64,000 nucleotides of DNA from RPRI01 sp051233685 (GTDB lineage: Bacteria > Desulfobacterota > Desulfobacteria > Desulfobacterales > RPRI01), in contig NZ_JBAMMY010000155.1 of assembly GCF_051233685.1 (NCBI RefSeq), forward strand, positions 1-64,000, given 5' to 3'. Position numbers and translations under genes: made by a program. Shown one piece after another: positions 18,061-27,900 of the stretch. Under the pieces are notes generated by a model. That model was not told where the DNA came from, made no database searches, and saw only the letters and a list, made by a program, of their open reading frames with translations. The number at the start of each line of letters is the position of its first letter. Positions within the stretch are counted from its first letter, which is position 1.

Positions 18061-18223
18061 GAGCCAGTTTCAAAACGTCCCATTTAGGCCGATCTCTGCG
18101 TTGGGCTCAAATTTTGCACGCAGTGAAGCATAGCGCTATCCTCAAAATACTAAATGTATTCCTGTGGTTAAAATTTTCGCCCGCCTTGACCTTGACCAAA
18201 CTGAAACGTTTTGAAAGTGGCTC
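18061..18223. mobile_element. MITE-like inverted-repeat element, copy 1
   Basis: A 163-base element with ends GAGCCAGTTTCAAAACGT and, inverted at the other end, GAGCCACTTTCAAAACGT. It is flanked on both sides by GTTCT (18056-18060 and 18224-18228), a 5-base target duplication. It encodes nothing. A second copy at 51054-51219 is nearly identical over the full length, and a degraded piece lies at 36553-36600. It sits between dxr and rseP, 85 bases before the rseP start. The remaining bases 17976-18060 hold no gene. Confidence 0.85.
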
Positions 18224-18288
18224 GTTCTGTTAATTTTTTTATTGCTTTCATACATTTCTCATCTGATATCATGTTCCATGAAAAAATC

Positions 18289-19440
18289 TTAACCGCTTAT
18301 TAACTCCGCAGCAATATTGCGAGCCCAGAAATCTGCATCGAGGATATCAGATAGCATCGGATTTGCAATAACAAAGTGCTTTTCCATAGTTTTTCTTATT
18401 ACTTCCGGAATGTATATAAAGGATATTTTTCGGTTCAAAAAAGCTTCCACTGCTATTTCATTTGCCGCATTCATTACAGCCGGAAGAGTTCCTCCGGTTT
18501 TTCCTGCATAAAAAGCAAGATCAATACATGGAAATTTTTCAGTATCCGGTTTTTTAAATTCAAGAGAGCCTATAGAATTAAAATCAGGAACAGCCTGTCC
18601 TATGGAAAGCCGTTTTGGATATGACAATGCATATGCTATTGCACCCTTCATATCCGGTATACCCATTTGAGCAATAACAGTTCCGTCTTTAAAGGACACC
18701 ATTGAATGGACTATGCTTTGAGGATGAATAAGTACTTCGATATTATCAACAGAAACTTCGAAAAGATGCTTGGCTTCAATAACCTCAAGACCTTTGTTCA
18801 TCATTGTAGCAGAATCGATGCTGATTTTTTCCCCCATTTGCCACACCGGGTGGTTTGTCGCATCCTCCGGTTTTATTTTATCAAACCGGCTGGCGGCAAG
18901 ATTAAAAAAAGGTCCTCCCGAAGCCGTAAGCATTATCTTATCCATATCTTGTCTGCGTTGACCGGAAAGACACTGGAAAATTGCGCTATGCTCACTGTCT
19001 ATGGGAAGAATCTTGACTCCTTTTTCTCTGGCTTTCTTCATAACAATGTCACCCGCCATAACAAGCGTTTCCTTGTTGGCAAGAGCAATATCTTTACCTG
19101 CATCAATTGCGGCCAGCACCGGCAAAAGCCCGGCGGAACCAACCATTGCTGCAACCACCATATCGACCTGATCCCAGGATGCAGCTGCCTTGTACCCCTC
19201 ATTTCCATAAAGAATTTTTACATCAGTGCCTGAAGTAATACTTTTAAGCTCAACGGCGCTTTGTTCGTCAAAAACCACGGCAATATCAGGCATAAATATT
19301 TTAATTTGCTGAGCAAGTAACAATACATTGTTTTTTGCCGCAAGCGCTCTTATTCGAAATTTATCCCCAAACATTTCGACTATTTTTAAAGTATTTTTAC
19401 CTATTGAACCTGTGGAACCCAAGATTGATAAAGACTTCAT
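18289..19440 (-). CDS. dxr: 1-deoxy-D-xylulose 5-phosphate reductoisomerase
   Basis: A 383-residue NADPH enzyme making MEP, the committed step of non-mevalonate isoprenoid synthesis. The N-terminal nucleotide fold starts SILGSTGSIGKNTL; LANKETLVMAG and ILPIDSEHSAIFQCL carry metal and substrate contacts; NHPVWQMGEKISIDSATMMNKGLE is the flexible loop region. The start is the ATG directly before KSLSILGSTGSIG; a longer frame would run into cdsA. It makes precursors for UppS, two genes upstream. Confidence 0.94.
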   Translation of the reverse strand: MKSLSILGSTGSIGKNTLKIVEMFGDKFRIRALAAKNNVLLLAQQIKIFMPDIAVVFDEQSAVELKSITSGTDVKILYGNEGYKAAASWDQVDMVVAAMVGSAGLLPVLAAIDAGKDIALANKETLVMAGDIVMKKAREKGVKILPIDSEHSAIFQCLSGQRRQDMDKIMLTASGGPFFNLAASRFDKIKPEDATNHPVWQMGEKISIDSATMMNKGLEVIEAKHLFEVSVDNIEVLIHPQSIVHSMVSFKDGTVIAQMGIPDMKGAIAYALSYPKRLSIGQAVPDFNSIGSLEFKKPDTEKFPCIDLAFYAGKTGGTLPAVMNAANEIAVEAFLNRKISFIYIPEVIRKTMEKHFVIANPMLSDILDADFWARNIAAELISG

Positions 19441-19477
19441 TATGTTAAACCTGCTGGTATCTTTTAGGCGTTTTTTA

Positions 19478-20290
19478 TTAAAAAAGATATTGTTTAAAAA
19501 ACCAGGCAACCGGGATGGCAAACAACAGAGCATCAATACGATCGAGGATTCCACCGTGGCCCGGCAATATTGAGCCTGAATCCTTAATGCCGGCTGATCG
19601 TTTCAGTTCCGATTCAAAAAGATCCCCGATCTGCCCGGCAATTCCGACGCAAATAAATAAAAGAATAGAAACCCACCATGAGTAGGAAGGCAGAAAAAAA
19701 TATTTAAATAAAGCCCCTGCCATAAGACTTGCTCCCAAACCTCCTAATGATCCTTCTATTGTTTTTCCCGGACTGACCGAAGGACAAAGTTTATGTTTTC
19801 CAAAATAAGAACCTGTATAAAAAGCTCCGGTATCTCCGGCAAAAATAATTATCAGTAAGAAATAAATCCAGAAAATTCCATTACTACCGTTTCTGATTAA
19901 TACAAGATATGAAAGAAAAAGGGGAATGTATATAAGACCCATAAGCTGTTTTGACACCAGCCATATAACATCTTTATTGATCTTAAATTTAAAAAGAGAG
20001 ATAAAACCTGAAACCAGCAGATTAAATACAACCAAAGCAGGCATCAAATCCGGCATATCTCTGTAAGCAACAAATATAATGATCAGCCCGACAAAACAGG
20101 ATAGCAGTGGCAACACATTATTCATACCCGAACTTTTTTCCGGATGGAGTATTATCGAATAATATTCAGAAAGTGCAATGATTGACACAATGCTTATAAA
20201 AATGGCGAAAACCAGACTTCCGCCTTTACTTATAAGCAATATAAGAAAGGGAAGCGCTGTAAGGCCTGTAATCCAACGCTTTAAATGCAT
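19478..20290 (-). CDS. cdsA: Phosphatidate cytidylyltransferase
   Basis: A 270-residue integral membrane enzyme that makes CDP-diacylglycerol from phosphatidate and CTP. At least six hydrophobic helices are visible. The CdsA signature is split over GDTGAFYTGSYFGKHKLCP, SPGKTIEGSLGG and the final GGILDRIDALLFAIP with its metal-binding Asp residues. It lies 24 bases after uppS and 37 before dxr. Confidence 0.93.
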   Translation of the reverse strand: MHLKRWITGLTALPFLILLISKGGSLVFAIFISIVSIIALSEYYSIILHPEKSSGMNNVLPLLSCFVGLIIIFVAYRDMPDLMPALVVFNLLVSGFISLFKFKINKDVIWLVSKQLMGLIYIPLFLSYLVLIRNGSNGIFWIYFLLIIIFAGDTGAFYTGSYFGKHKLCPSVSPGKTIEGSLGGLGASLMAGALFKYFFLPSYSWWVSILLFICVGIAGQIGDLFESELKRSAGIKDSGSILPGHGGILDRIDALLFAIPVAWFFKQYLF

Positions 20291-20314
20291 GCATATATCC
20301 TATAAAAACATCAA

Positions 20315-21058
20315 CTACCCGACATTACCAAACCTGCGTTCGCGATTCTGAAAATCATAAATGATTTTAATTAATTCTTCTTTCCCAAAATCAGGCCATA
20401 AGGTATCGGTAATAAATATTTCACTGTAAGCAATCTGCCAGAGCAGAAAATTACTGATTCTCATTTCACCGCTGGTTCTTATCAGCAGATCGGGATAAGG
20501 CATGCCGGCAGTATAAAGGTGGTCTGCTACAAACTCATCAGTTATCAAATCCGGATCAATTTTACTGTCTTTAACCTTTTGTGAAATTATTTTAACCATA
20601 TCTACTATTTCGGTTCTTCCGCCATAACTTAAAGCAAGGTTAAGAAGCATTCCTTTATTTTTTCCGGTTAAATCCATAGTCCTGTTTAATGTTTTACGAA
20701 CATTTTCAGGTAGCTTATCTACCTGCCCGATTGCATTTAAACGAATATCGTTTTCCATCATCTCATTTTTTTCAGATTCAAGAAATTTATTAAGCAGTAC
20801 CATCAGTGCGGAAATCTCAATTTTAGGACGCTGCCAGTTTTCCGTTGAAAATGCATAGAGAGTTAAAACGGAAATACCGATCTCACGACAGGCTCTCACT
20901 ATCGTTCTTACGGCTCCGGATCCTGCTTCATGCCCTTTAATTCTGTTCATCAGGCGCTTTTCAGCCCATCGCCCATTACCATCCATTATTATAGCAATAT
21001 GTTTGGGAAGATTTAAAGAGTCAAGACCGTATAAACCGGGTAAAGACCTAGAATTCAA
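20315..21058 (-). CDS. uppS: Undecaprenyl diphosphate synthase
   Basis: A 247-residue cis-prenyltransferase making the C55 carrier lipid for cell-wall glycans. The catalytic IIMDGNGRWA motif comes early, then GHEAG, LTLYAFSTENWQRP, LALSYGGRTEI and PDLLIRTSGEMRISNFLLWQ. The start codon appears to be TTG: it has GGAG four bases upstream and overlaps the last codons of frr by 11 bases. Confidence 0.93.
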   Translation of the reverse strand: MNSRSLPGLYGLDSLNLPKHIAIIMDGNGRWAEKRLMNRIKGHEAGSGAVRTIVRACREIGISVLTLYAFSTENWQRPKIEISALMVLLNKFLESEKNEMMENDIRLNAIGQVDKLPENVRKTLNRTMDLTGKNKGMLLNLALSYGGRTEIVDMVKIISQKVKDSKIDPDLITDEFVADHLYTAGMPYPDLLIRTSGEMRISNFLLWQIAYSEIFITDTLWPDFGKEELIKIIYDFQNRERRFGNVG

Positions 21059-21605
21059 GGATCTCCTTTTCTTTTTCTTTATATATACCGTCGATAAGCT
21101 TTATGTGTTCATCAGTTATTTTTTGTATGCTATCCTGTGCCTTAAAGGCAGCATCTTCCGCTAAATCACCATCTTTCTTAAAACCCTTAATAGATTCATT
21201 CGAATCACGCCTTATATTACGGACAGCAATTTTATAATCTTCGCACATTTTATGCACAACCTTAACCAGCTTTTTTCTTCTGTCTTCCGTAAGTGGTGGA
21301 ATCGATATACGAATAATTTTGCCGTCACTTGAAGGAGTTAATCCAAGATCGGATTTCAATATGGCCTTTTCAATTTCTTTAATGGCAGAAACATCCCAGG
21401 GCTGAACGGTAATTAAGCGGCTCTCGGGAACGGAAAGAGAGGCAATCTGATTAAGCGGTGTAAGAGTCCCATAGTAATCAACTCTGATACCATCAAGAAT
21501 TGACAGTGAAGCACGCCCGGTTCTTACTCTCTTTAGTTCATTCTGAAGGGCAGCTATCGACTTGCCCATATTCTCCCTTACTTCTTGGAATAATAACTCA
21601 ATCAT
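21048..21605 (-). CDS. frr: Ribosome recycling factor
   Basis: A 185-residue protein that, with EF-G, splits post-termination ribosomes. Typical features are LKRVRTGRASLSILDGI, VDYYGTLTPLNQIASLSVPE, ISIPPLTEDRRKKLVK and the C-terminal EKEKEILEF. Length matches the family. It lies between pyrH and uppS, as in most bacteria. Confidence 0.95.
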   Translation of the reverse strand: MIELLFQEVRENMGKSIAALQNELKRVRTGRASLSILDGIRVDYYGTLTPLNQIASLSVPESRLITVQPWDVSAIKEIEKAILKSDLGLTPSSDGKIIRISIPPLTEDRRKKLVKVVHKMCEDYKIAVRNIRRDSNESIKGFKKDGDLAEDAAFKAQDSIQKITDEHIKLIDGIYKEKEKEILEF

Positions 21606-21668
21606 GGGATTCTCCTTATTTATTGAGTAACAGAACTGTGCTTTAAACGTAAATAAATTTAATACCTT

Positions 21669-22385
21669 TTAATTAAAAATCCTTGTGCCGATATCCTCAC
21701 CGCATATAACCTTTTCTATATTCCCTTTATCTCTGAGGTTAAAAATAGCAAGCGGCAGGTGATTATCCATAGCAAGAGATATAGCTGTCATATCCATCAC
21801 TTTAAGCTGTTTTTCAAGTACTTCCATGTATGTTACATTTTTTAAAAACCCGGCATCCTTGTTAATGACCGGATCTGAATCGTATAAGCCGTTAACCTTT
21901 GTTGCTTTAAGCAGAATCTCAGCATGTATTTCCTGTGCCCTTAAAACTGCGGCGGTATCAGTAGTAAAATACGGATTGCCGGTCCCTGCAGCAAAAATAA
22001 CAACACGCCCTTTTTCAAGGTGACGGATGGCTTTCCTCAGTATGTATGGTTCGGCTACTTCGTGTATCGTGATCGCAGTCTGAATACGTGTCGGGACATC
22101 TTTCTTTTCAAGTGCATCCTGTAAAGCAAGACTGTTTATAACAGTTGCAAGCATCCCCATATGATCCGCAGATGTACGATCCATTCCAAACGAGCTTGCA
22201 GCAATACCACGAAAGATATTTCCTCCTCCAACAACTATTGCTATCTGGATTCCAAGATCAAATATTGACCTGATCTCTTCGGCAACATACTTGATAACAT
22301 CGGAACTTATACCGAAACCCTGATCCCCCATCAGAGCTTCACCACTTAACTTCAGAAGAACTCTTTTGTATTGTGGAGGTTTCAA
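21669..22385 (-). CDS. pyrH: UMP kinase
   Basis: A 238-residue amino-acid-kinase-fold enzyme phosphorylating UMP to UDP. RVLLKLSGEALMG and VVGGGNIFRG form the phosphate and substrate loops; TADHMGMLATVIN and TDTAAVLRAQEI are further signature segments. It follows tsf by six bases, consistent with a shared transcript. Confidence 0.95.
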   Translation of the reverse strand: MKPPQYKRVLLKLSGEALMGDQGFGISSDVIKYVAEEIRSIFDLGIQIAIVVGGGNIFRGIAASSFGMDRTSADHMGMLATVINSLALQDALEKKDVPTRIQTAITIHEVAEPYILRKAIRHLEKGRVVIFAAGTGNPYFTTDTAAVLRAQEIHAEILLKATKVNGLYDSDPVINKDAGFLKNVTYMEVLEKQLKVMDMTAISLAMDNHLPLAIFNLRDKGNIEKVICGEDIGTRIFN

Positions 22386-22391
22386 TGTTTA

Positions 22392-22988
22392 CTATTCTCC
22401 GATCTGGAATCTTATAAAACGCTTGATTATAATATTTTCTCCTGTTTTAGCAATCAACTCACTAAGCAAGTCTGAAATGGTTATGCCAGGATCACGGACA
22501 TAAGGCTGATTCATCAAACAATTATCTTTAAAAAATTTTTCAAGCTTTCCTTCCGCTATCTTATCAATCATTTTTTCAGGTTTTCCCAAGTCTTCAGCCT
22601 GAGCGCGATATATTGCCATTTCCCTTTCAATAAGTTCTTGCGGCACTTCTTCCCGCCGTATACTGACAGGATTAGCCGCAGCAATATGCATTGCTATATT
22701 TTTTGTAAAGTCTTTAAAATTATCATTTTTTGAAACGAAATCGGTTTCACAGTTAATTTCAACAAGCACACCGAGCTTTCCGCCCATATGGATATAAGAT
22801 TGAACCGTTCCTTCCGTCATAGCCCTTCCGGCTCTTTTAGCTGCTGTGGCAAGACCTTTTTTCCTTAATTGATCTATTGCCTTATCTAAATCCCCTTCAC
22901 ATACGGAAAGAGCCTCCTTACAATCCATAATACCAGCCCCGGTTTTTTCCCGGAGTTGTTTTACAGCTTCTGCACTGATTGATCCCAT
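22392..22988 (-). CDS. tsf: Translation elongation factor Ts (short form)
   Basis: A 198-residue guanine nucleotide exchange factor for EF-Tu. The N-terminal TDVRxLR-like part is AVKQLREKTGAGIMDCKEAL; the core has VEINCETDFVSKND, which holds the exchange residues (TDFV). It is the short ~200-residue type, lacking the second dimer-forming subdomain of E. coli EF-Ts (about 283). Confidence 0.94.
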   Translation of the reverse strand: MGSISAEAVKQLREKTGAGIMDCKEALSVCEGDLDKAIDQLRKKGLATAAKRAGRAMTEGTVQSYIHMGGKLGVLVEINCETDFVSKNDNFKDFTKNIAMHIAAANPVSIRREEVPQELIEREMAIYRAQAEDLGKPEKMIDKIAEGKLEKFFKDNCLMNQPYVRDPGITISDLLSELIAKTGENIIIKRFIRFQIGE

Positions 22989-23146
22989 CTTACTTATCTC
23001 CCGTTATTTATATTTTGAAGGACACTGCTGATCAAACAGCAACAAGCATTTGATGGCAGGCCCTTCTTATCGTATTTTATGTTTTTTACTAAAGCACAAC
23101 AAAACATGCAGCTATCTTTAATTGTTTTTGCCTTAAAACTGATAGC

Positions 23147-24013
23147 TTATCCTTCGCTTTCAATATCCTTGGCAGTTTCCGGCGTCGCTCTCTTTATGAT
23201 TTCAATAACCGGCCCGTCAGAACCATTCGAGATCACTTTTCGTTCACCCGGTTTTAATTCGGAAGCAACTTCCTCGGTTTCTATAACTTCTTCAACATCC
23301 TTATCGGATTCCGCCTGTTTCTTTTCTTCCAGCCGTTTTTTGCCTTCTATACATGCAGTGGCTATTCTGGATGAAATAAGCCTGATTGAGCGTATTGCAT
23401 CATCATTGCCGGGAATAATATAATCGACATCATCAGGATCACAGTTTGTATCAACAATTGAGACAATAGGAATTCTTAAACGCTTGCCTTCCCGGATTGC
23501 TATAGCTTCGTGTTTAGGGTCAACAATAAATATTGCTCCCGGAAGGGCATTCATGATGCGAATACCACCTAACGTACTGTCAAGTTTCTTCCTCTCTTTT
23601 TCATGTTTTAATCTCTCTTTTTTCGGGAATAAATTAATTGAACCATCATTTTGTATTGAATTAAGATAATTAAGCCGGTCGATTCCCTGCTTTATCGTCT
23701 GGAAATTTGTAAGCATTCCACCAAGCCACCTGTTGTGCACATAAAACATCTCACAGCGATTTGCCTCTTCATAAATCGCCTCTTTAGCCTGTTTTTTGGT
23801 ACCAACAAAAAGAACCGATTTGCCGTTTGCAACAGTATCCTGTATAAAATCGTATGCGGACTTGAACATCCGGACTGTTTTTTGAAGATCAATGATATAA
23901 ATACCGTTTCTCGCACCGAAGATATATTGCTTCATCTTGGGGTTCCACCGTTTTGTCTGATGACCGAAATGAACACCGGCTTCCAGCAGTTCTTTCATTG
24001 TAAGATAAGACAT
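23147..24013 (-). CDS. rpsB: 30S ribosomal protein S2
   Basis: A 288-residue ribosomal protein opening the translation cluster. MKELLEAGVHFGHQTKRWNPKM is diagnostic, and later VDTNCDPDDVDYIIPGNDDAIRSI. About 40 charged residues extend past the usual C-terminus (EEVIETEEVASELKPGE), as in several deltaproteobacteria. GGGAGAA lies about six bases before the ATG. A leader of some 185 bases separates it from sppA and could carry the autoregulatory site, but I could not fold it into a known motif. Confidence 0.95.
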   Translation of the reverse strand: MSYLTMKELLEAGVHFGHQTKRWNPKMKQYIFGARNGIYIIDLQKTVRMFKSAYDFIQDTVANGKSVLFVGTKKQAKEAIYEEANRCEMFYVHNRWLGGMLTNFQTIKQGIDRLNYLNSIQNDGSINLFPKKERLKHEKERKKLDSTLGGIRIMNALPGAIFIVDPKHEAIAIREGKRLRIPIVSIVDTNCDPDDVDYIIPGNDDAIRSIRLISSRIATACIEGKKRLEEKKQAESDKDVEEVIETEEVASELKPGERKVISNGSDGPVIEIIKRATPETAKDIESEG

Positions 24014-24199
24014 TTAAAATTCTCCCTTTTTTTTTATTGGTTAATCCTCCACCCTTTTTCAACCCCGCTTTAAACTCTCTTTTTTTGAAAGCACCATGAA
24101 GCAGGGCAACCGATCAAAGGGTGTGCGTAATTCCGAACAAGATTTTGTAACAATATAATTATATATCTGCAACAATCATTTTTTGTGTTTTATTTTGAC

Positions 24200-25093
24200 T
24201 TAAAGGGGGGGTTTTAGAATATAGCCTGAATAAAATTCCGGATTAACAACATGGCTGACTATCTTTTTTGCGGAAGATTCAACGAAATAATCCAAAAATG
24301 AGCTATCTGATTTTTTTGAATATACCGCGGATATTTTCCCTTTAATTCCTCCTAACCTGCCTGCCCATTCTATAGCATCCTCAAGATTGCCAAGACGGTC
24401 GACAAGACCAAGATTTTTAGCCATTTCACCGGTAAAAATCCGCCCATCTGCAATAGCTTTAACTTTGGCAATATCCATGTTGCGCCCTTTGGAAACAGCA
24501 TCTACAAACTGCATGTGCGTGTTATCTACAAAAGTCTGGAGCAGTTTCTTTTCTTTTTCCGTCATCTTACGCACAGGCGATCCTATATCTTTATACTCAC
24601 CGCTCTTAACAACAACAGAGTACAGACCAATCTTTTGCAGAATTTCTTCAAAATTGGTAAAACCAATAATCACTCCTATGCTGCCGGTTATTGTACCGGG
24701 ATTAGCCATTATACCATTAGTACCTGCAGCGATATAATATCCTCCCGATGCTGCTGCAGTTCCCATTGAAGCTATAATTTTCTTTATTCCGATTGTTTTT
24801 CTGGTTTCACGGAATATTTCCTGCGATGGGCCTACAGCTCCGCCGGGAGAGTCAATTCTTAAAATAATGGCTTTTATCGAATCGTCCTCGCGGTATTTCT
24901 TGATATTACGAATTATTTCCTTAGATTCTGTAATTATACCGGATATCTCAACAACTCCGACCTTTTCTCCCATATTAAAATCCGGATCACGTGTTCCAAG
25001 AAAAACCAGAATGGAAACACCAAGAATAGTAGCAAAAAAGATGGAAGAAAATACTAAAACAGAAAATAGGAATGGATGTCTTCGTGAAAACAT
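24200..25093 (-). CDS. sppA: Signal peptide peptidase SppA, short form
   Basis: A 297-residue inner-membrane serine protease degrading cleaved signal peptides. An N-terminal membrane anchor spans about 10-33. The nucleophile is in MGTAAASGGYYIAAG and the catalytic lysine in VKSGEYKDIGSPVRKM. LRIDSPGGAVGPSQEI is also conserved. One protease domain only, unlike the tandem ~600-residue E. coli protein. It lies downstream of rpsA, behind a strong terminator, so it probably has its own promoter. Confidence 0.92.
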   Translation of the reverse strand: MFSRRHPFLFSVLVFSSIFFATILGVSILVFLGTRDPDFNMGEKVGVVEISGIITESKEIIRNIKKYREDDSIKAIILRIDSPGGAVGPSQEIFRETRKTIGIKKIIASMGTAAASGGYYIAAGTNGIMANPGTITGSIGVIIGFTNFEEILQKIGLYSVVVKSGEYKDIGSPVRKMTEKEKKLLQTFVDNTHMQFVDAVSKGRNMDIAKVKAIADGRIFTGEMAKNLGLVDRLGNLEDAIEWAGRLGGIKGKISAVYSKKSDSSFLDYFVESSAKKIVSHVVNPEFYSGYILKPPL

Positions 25094-25126
25094 TATCTTT
25101 TAATTACTTACCTGAGGTTGTTTATA

Positions 25127-25160
25127 AAAAGAAGCAGCCGGATTACCGGCTGCTTCTTTT
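25127..25160 (-). terminator. Intrinsic terminator after rpsA
   Basis: A perfect 15-base stem AAAAGAAGCAGCCGG / CCGGCTGCTTCTTTT around the loop ATTA, followed on the minus strand by TATAAA. It begins nine bases after the rpsA stop. The A/T flanks are symmetrical, so it could work on both strands, but only the minus strand carries genes here. Confidence 0.9.
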
Positions 25161-25168
25161 ATAAATGA

Positions 25169-27004
25169 TTATTCCCCGTTCAACTTTTCCTGAAGATTTT
25201 CTCGTAAAATCTCTCCAAAAGCGGAAGTTGCAGGTTTCATGTTATTTATGTAATCCGTGAGAAGGTTCTGGTCATTTTCCATTTGCAAACGTTTAATGGA
25301 AAGGCCGATTCTCCGCTCAGCACTGTTTATGTTCATAACTTTAGCGGTAATCCCATCTCCGACATTATATTTTCCTACAGGAGTTTTAATCTTTTCCTTA
25401 CTGATTTCGGAAACATGAACAAGCCCCTCTATTCCTTCTTCAAGCTCGACAAATATACCGAAATCCGTTACATTTGTTATGGTTCCAACAATCTCTTTTC
25501 CTACCGCATAACGTGTGCTCACTGTTTCCCACGGATCTTTCTGAAGCTGCTTTATACCCAACGAAAATCTTTCATTTTCTTTTTCAATCGCCAGAACCAC
25601 AGCCTGTATAACGTCTCCTTTTTTATAGAGCTCCGAAGGATGCTTTATCCGCTTTGTCCATGAAATATCGGAAATATGAATAAGTCCATCAATACCTTCA
25701 TCAATACCCACAAAAATTCCGAAATCGGTTATATTTTTTACTTTACCTTCAATAGTGGTTCCAACCGGATAATTTTCACTTATGATATCCCATGGATTCG
25801 GAACAACCTGCTTTACGCCAAGAGAAATCCGCCTGTTTTCAGGTTTGATATCAAGAACAACCGATTCAACCATTTCACCCACAGAAAAAATCTTGGAAGG
25901 GTGACGGATTTTTCGGGCCCATGACATTTCCGAAACATGGATAAGACCTTCAATACCTTCTTCAAGCTCAACAAAAGCGCCATAATCTGTGAGGCTGACG
26001 ACTTTGCCGGTAACCCGCGCACCAATAGGATATTTTTCCGAAGCACTAATCCATGGATCCTCAACGAGTTGCTTCATCCCAAGGGATACTCTTTCTTTCT
26101 CTTTATCTATACTCAAAATTTTGACCTGGATCTTGTCTCCGACTGCAAACATCTCAGCAGGATGCTTAATTCTGCCCCAAGAGATATCAGTAATATGAAG
26201 CAGGCCATCAACACCTCCAAGGTCAACAAAAACCCCATATTCGGTAATATTTTTAACAAACCCTTCAGAGACCTTACCTTCGGTGATTGAAGAAAGAGTA
26301 GCGGTTCTTTTAGAATCACGATCCTGTTCAAGAATGGCTCTTCTGGAAAGAACAACGTTGCTTCGTTTCCGGTTATACTTTAATATTTTAAATGCAAATG
26401 TTTTACCTACAAGTTCATCAAGGTTTCGGATAGGGCGCAAATCAGCCTGAGAACCAGGCAGAAAAGCCTGTACCCCAATATCAACTGAGAAGCCACCTTT
26501 AACCCGGCTTAATATTACACCTTCTGTAGTTCCATCACTGTCGTGCGCTTTTTTTATGTCATCCCATACCTTGACTTTTTCGGCCTTTTCTTTTGACAGA
26601 ATAACCCTTTCTTCTTCGTCATCCCACCACTCCACCATAACTTCCACGGTGTCTCCCGGGGTAACATTAATCTTGCCGTTCCCGTTCTCATCCTTGAACT
26701 CATGGATTTTTATCTGCCCCTCGGATTTATAGCCGATATCAACCAACACATAATCCTTGTCTATTGATATTACTTTACCGCTGACAACCTCACCTTCCTG
26801 GAAACGCTTAAAGCTTTCATCATACATATCCATAAGCTTTTCCATGCTTTCTTCACTGCTCGTTCCGGATTCAGATAATTTTTCATCCGATGAGTCGGCT
26901 TTAAAATCCATCTTTTGGATTTTATCATTATCTGCTGCTTCGGAACCCGATAAGTCTTCCTGTTTTTGATCTTCGTTTGTATCAAAGTTAACCAGATTTT
27001 CCAT
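25169..27004 (-). CDS. rpsA: 30S ribosomal protein S1
   Basis: A 611-residue RNA-binding protein that helps load mRNA on the 30S subunit. Six S1 repeats are visible: two divergent ones (GEVVSGKVISIDKDYVLVDI; EGVILSRVKGGFSVDIG) and four strong ones of the type GxVxxITxFGxFVxLxxGIxGLxHxSxISW. An acidic N-terminal extension of about 65 residues (many D/E/S) is longer than in E. coli. GGGGG lies about 13 bases before the ATG, a loose fit. A strong terminator follows. Confidence 0.94.
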   Translation of the reverse strand: MENLVNFDTNEDQKQEDLSGSEAADNDKIQKMDFKADSSDEKLSESGTSSEESMEKLMDMYDESFKRFQEGEVVSGKVISIDKDYVLVDIGYKSEGQIKIHEFKDENGNGKINVTPGDTVEVMVEWWDDEEERVILSKEKAEKVKVWDDIKKAHDSDGTTEGVILSRVKGGFSVDIGVQAFLPGSQADLRPIRNLDELVGKTFAFKILKYNRKRSNVVLSRRAILEQDRDSKRTATLSSITEGKVSEGFVKNITEYGVFVDLGGVDGLLHITDISWGRIKHPAEMFAVGDKIQVKILSIDKEKERVSLGMKQLVEDPWISASEKYPIGARVTGKVVSLTDYGAFVELEEGIEGLIHVSEMSWARKIRHPSKIFSVGEMVESVVLDIKPENRRISLGVKQVVPNPWDIISENYPVGTTIEGKVKNITDFGIFVGIDEGIDGLIHISDISWTKRIKHPSELYKKGDVIQAVVLAIEKENERFSLGIKQLQKDPWETVSTRYAVGKEIVGTITNVTDFGIFVELEEGIEGLVHVSEISKEKIKTPVGKYNVGDGITAKVMNINSAERRIGLSIKRLQMENDQNLLTDYINNMKPATSAFGEILRENLQEKLNGE

Positions 27005-27216
27005 TAATAAAAAATACCCCCTTAGCCTATTTTATCACTATCAGCATTCCGCGATAGCTACTAACAATCTTTTTAGGATATCAGACTATATTTTAAAAAA
27101 CAATCTTAATTTTTGTTAACCTTAATCTTTTTTGAAAATGATTCACTTTCAACTTTATTATGGAATGATGAAAATCTGGGTTCAAATGATGAGATAGAGA
27201 GGTTGTTTGGATTCAT

Positions 27217-27900
27217 TCAGGATGAGCAGTTTATAATATGAGAAAGCATGTGGTTCACAACAGCATCTATGCCGAGCTCAGTCGAATCTATAATGATAGC
27301 ATCTTCGGCTGCTTTCAGAGGGGCAAGTTTCCTGTTTTTGTCGTTTTCATCGCGATGTTTTATATCATCTTCAATTTCCTCCAAAGTTGGGGAGTCTTTT
27401 TTCCCTATAAGTTCCTTATATCGTCTTTTAGCTCTTGTTTTAACAGAAGCATCCAAATAAAATTTTACATCAGCCAGGGGAAAAACAACGGTTCCCATAT
27501 CGCGTCCTTCAAAAACCGCGCCTTTTCCTTTGCCAAGCTCTTTCTGCCGGGAAAGAAGGTATTCCCTAACCGCCTTTCTTGCAGAAACAGCAGAGGCAAG
27601 CATAGACATCTCAGGAGTCCTGATTTCATCTGATATGTCAATCTGATTTGAAAAAAGGCGGAGGCCGTTCTCATTTCTTATAAACTCAAGGCAAAGAGTT
27701 GCACAAAGTTTTTCAAGTCCTGCATCATCATCAGAACTGATGTTGCTTTTTTTTGCCTCGTAAGCAACGCCCCGGTAAAGAGCGCCTGTATCGATATATT
27801 TATATCCGAGGCGTTCTGCCAATATCTTGCTTACCGTGGTTTTGCCCGCACCTGCGGGACCATCTATGGTTATAAGAAGAAGTTTTGTATTCTTATTCAT
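27217..27900 (-). CDS. cmk: Cytidylate kinase
   Basis: A 227-residue P-loop kinase making CDP and dCDP from the monophosphates. The Walker A segment is TIDGPAGAGKTTVSK, followed by YIDTGALYRG, and GRDMGTVVFPLADVKFYLDAS is the CMP-binding/lid region. Its ATG overlaps the hisC stop as ATGA, so the two are translated from one message; rpsA lies 212 bases downstream, the frequent cmk-rpsA pairing. Confidence 0.94.
   Translation of the reverse strand: MNKNTKLLLITIDGPAGAGKTTVSKILAERLGYKYIDTGALYRGVAYEAKKSNISSDDDAGLEKLCATLCLEFIRNENGLRLFSNQIDISDEIRTPEMSMLASAVSARKAVREYLLSRQKELGKGKGAVFEGRDMGTVVFPLADVKFYLDASVKTRAKRRYKELIGKKDSPTLEEIEDDIKHRDENDKNRKLAPLKAAEDAIIIDSTELGIDAVVNHMLSHIINCSS

Noticed and set aside
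27124..27241. A plus-strand frame ending IERLFGFIQDEQFII before cmk
   Set aside because: It is short, lacks a start and a site, and overlaps the end of cmk; likely chance.
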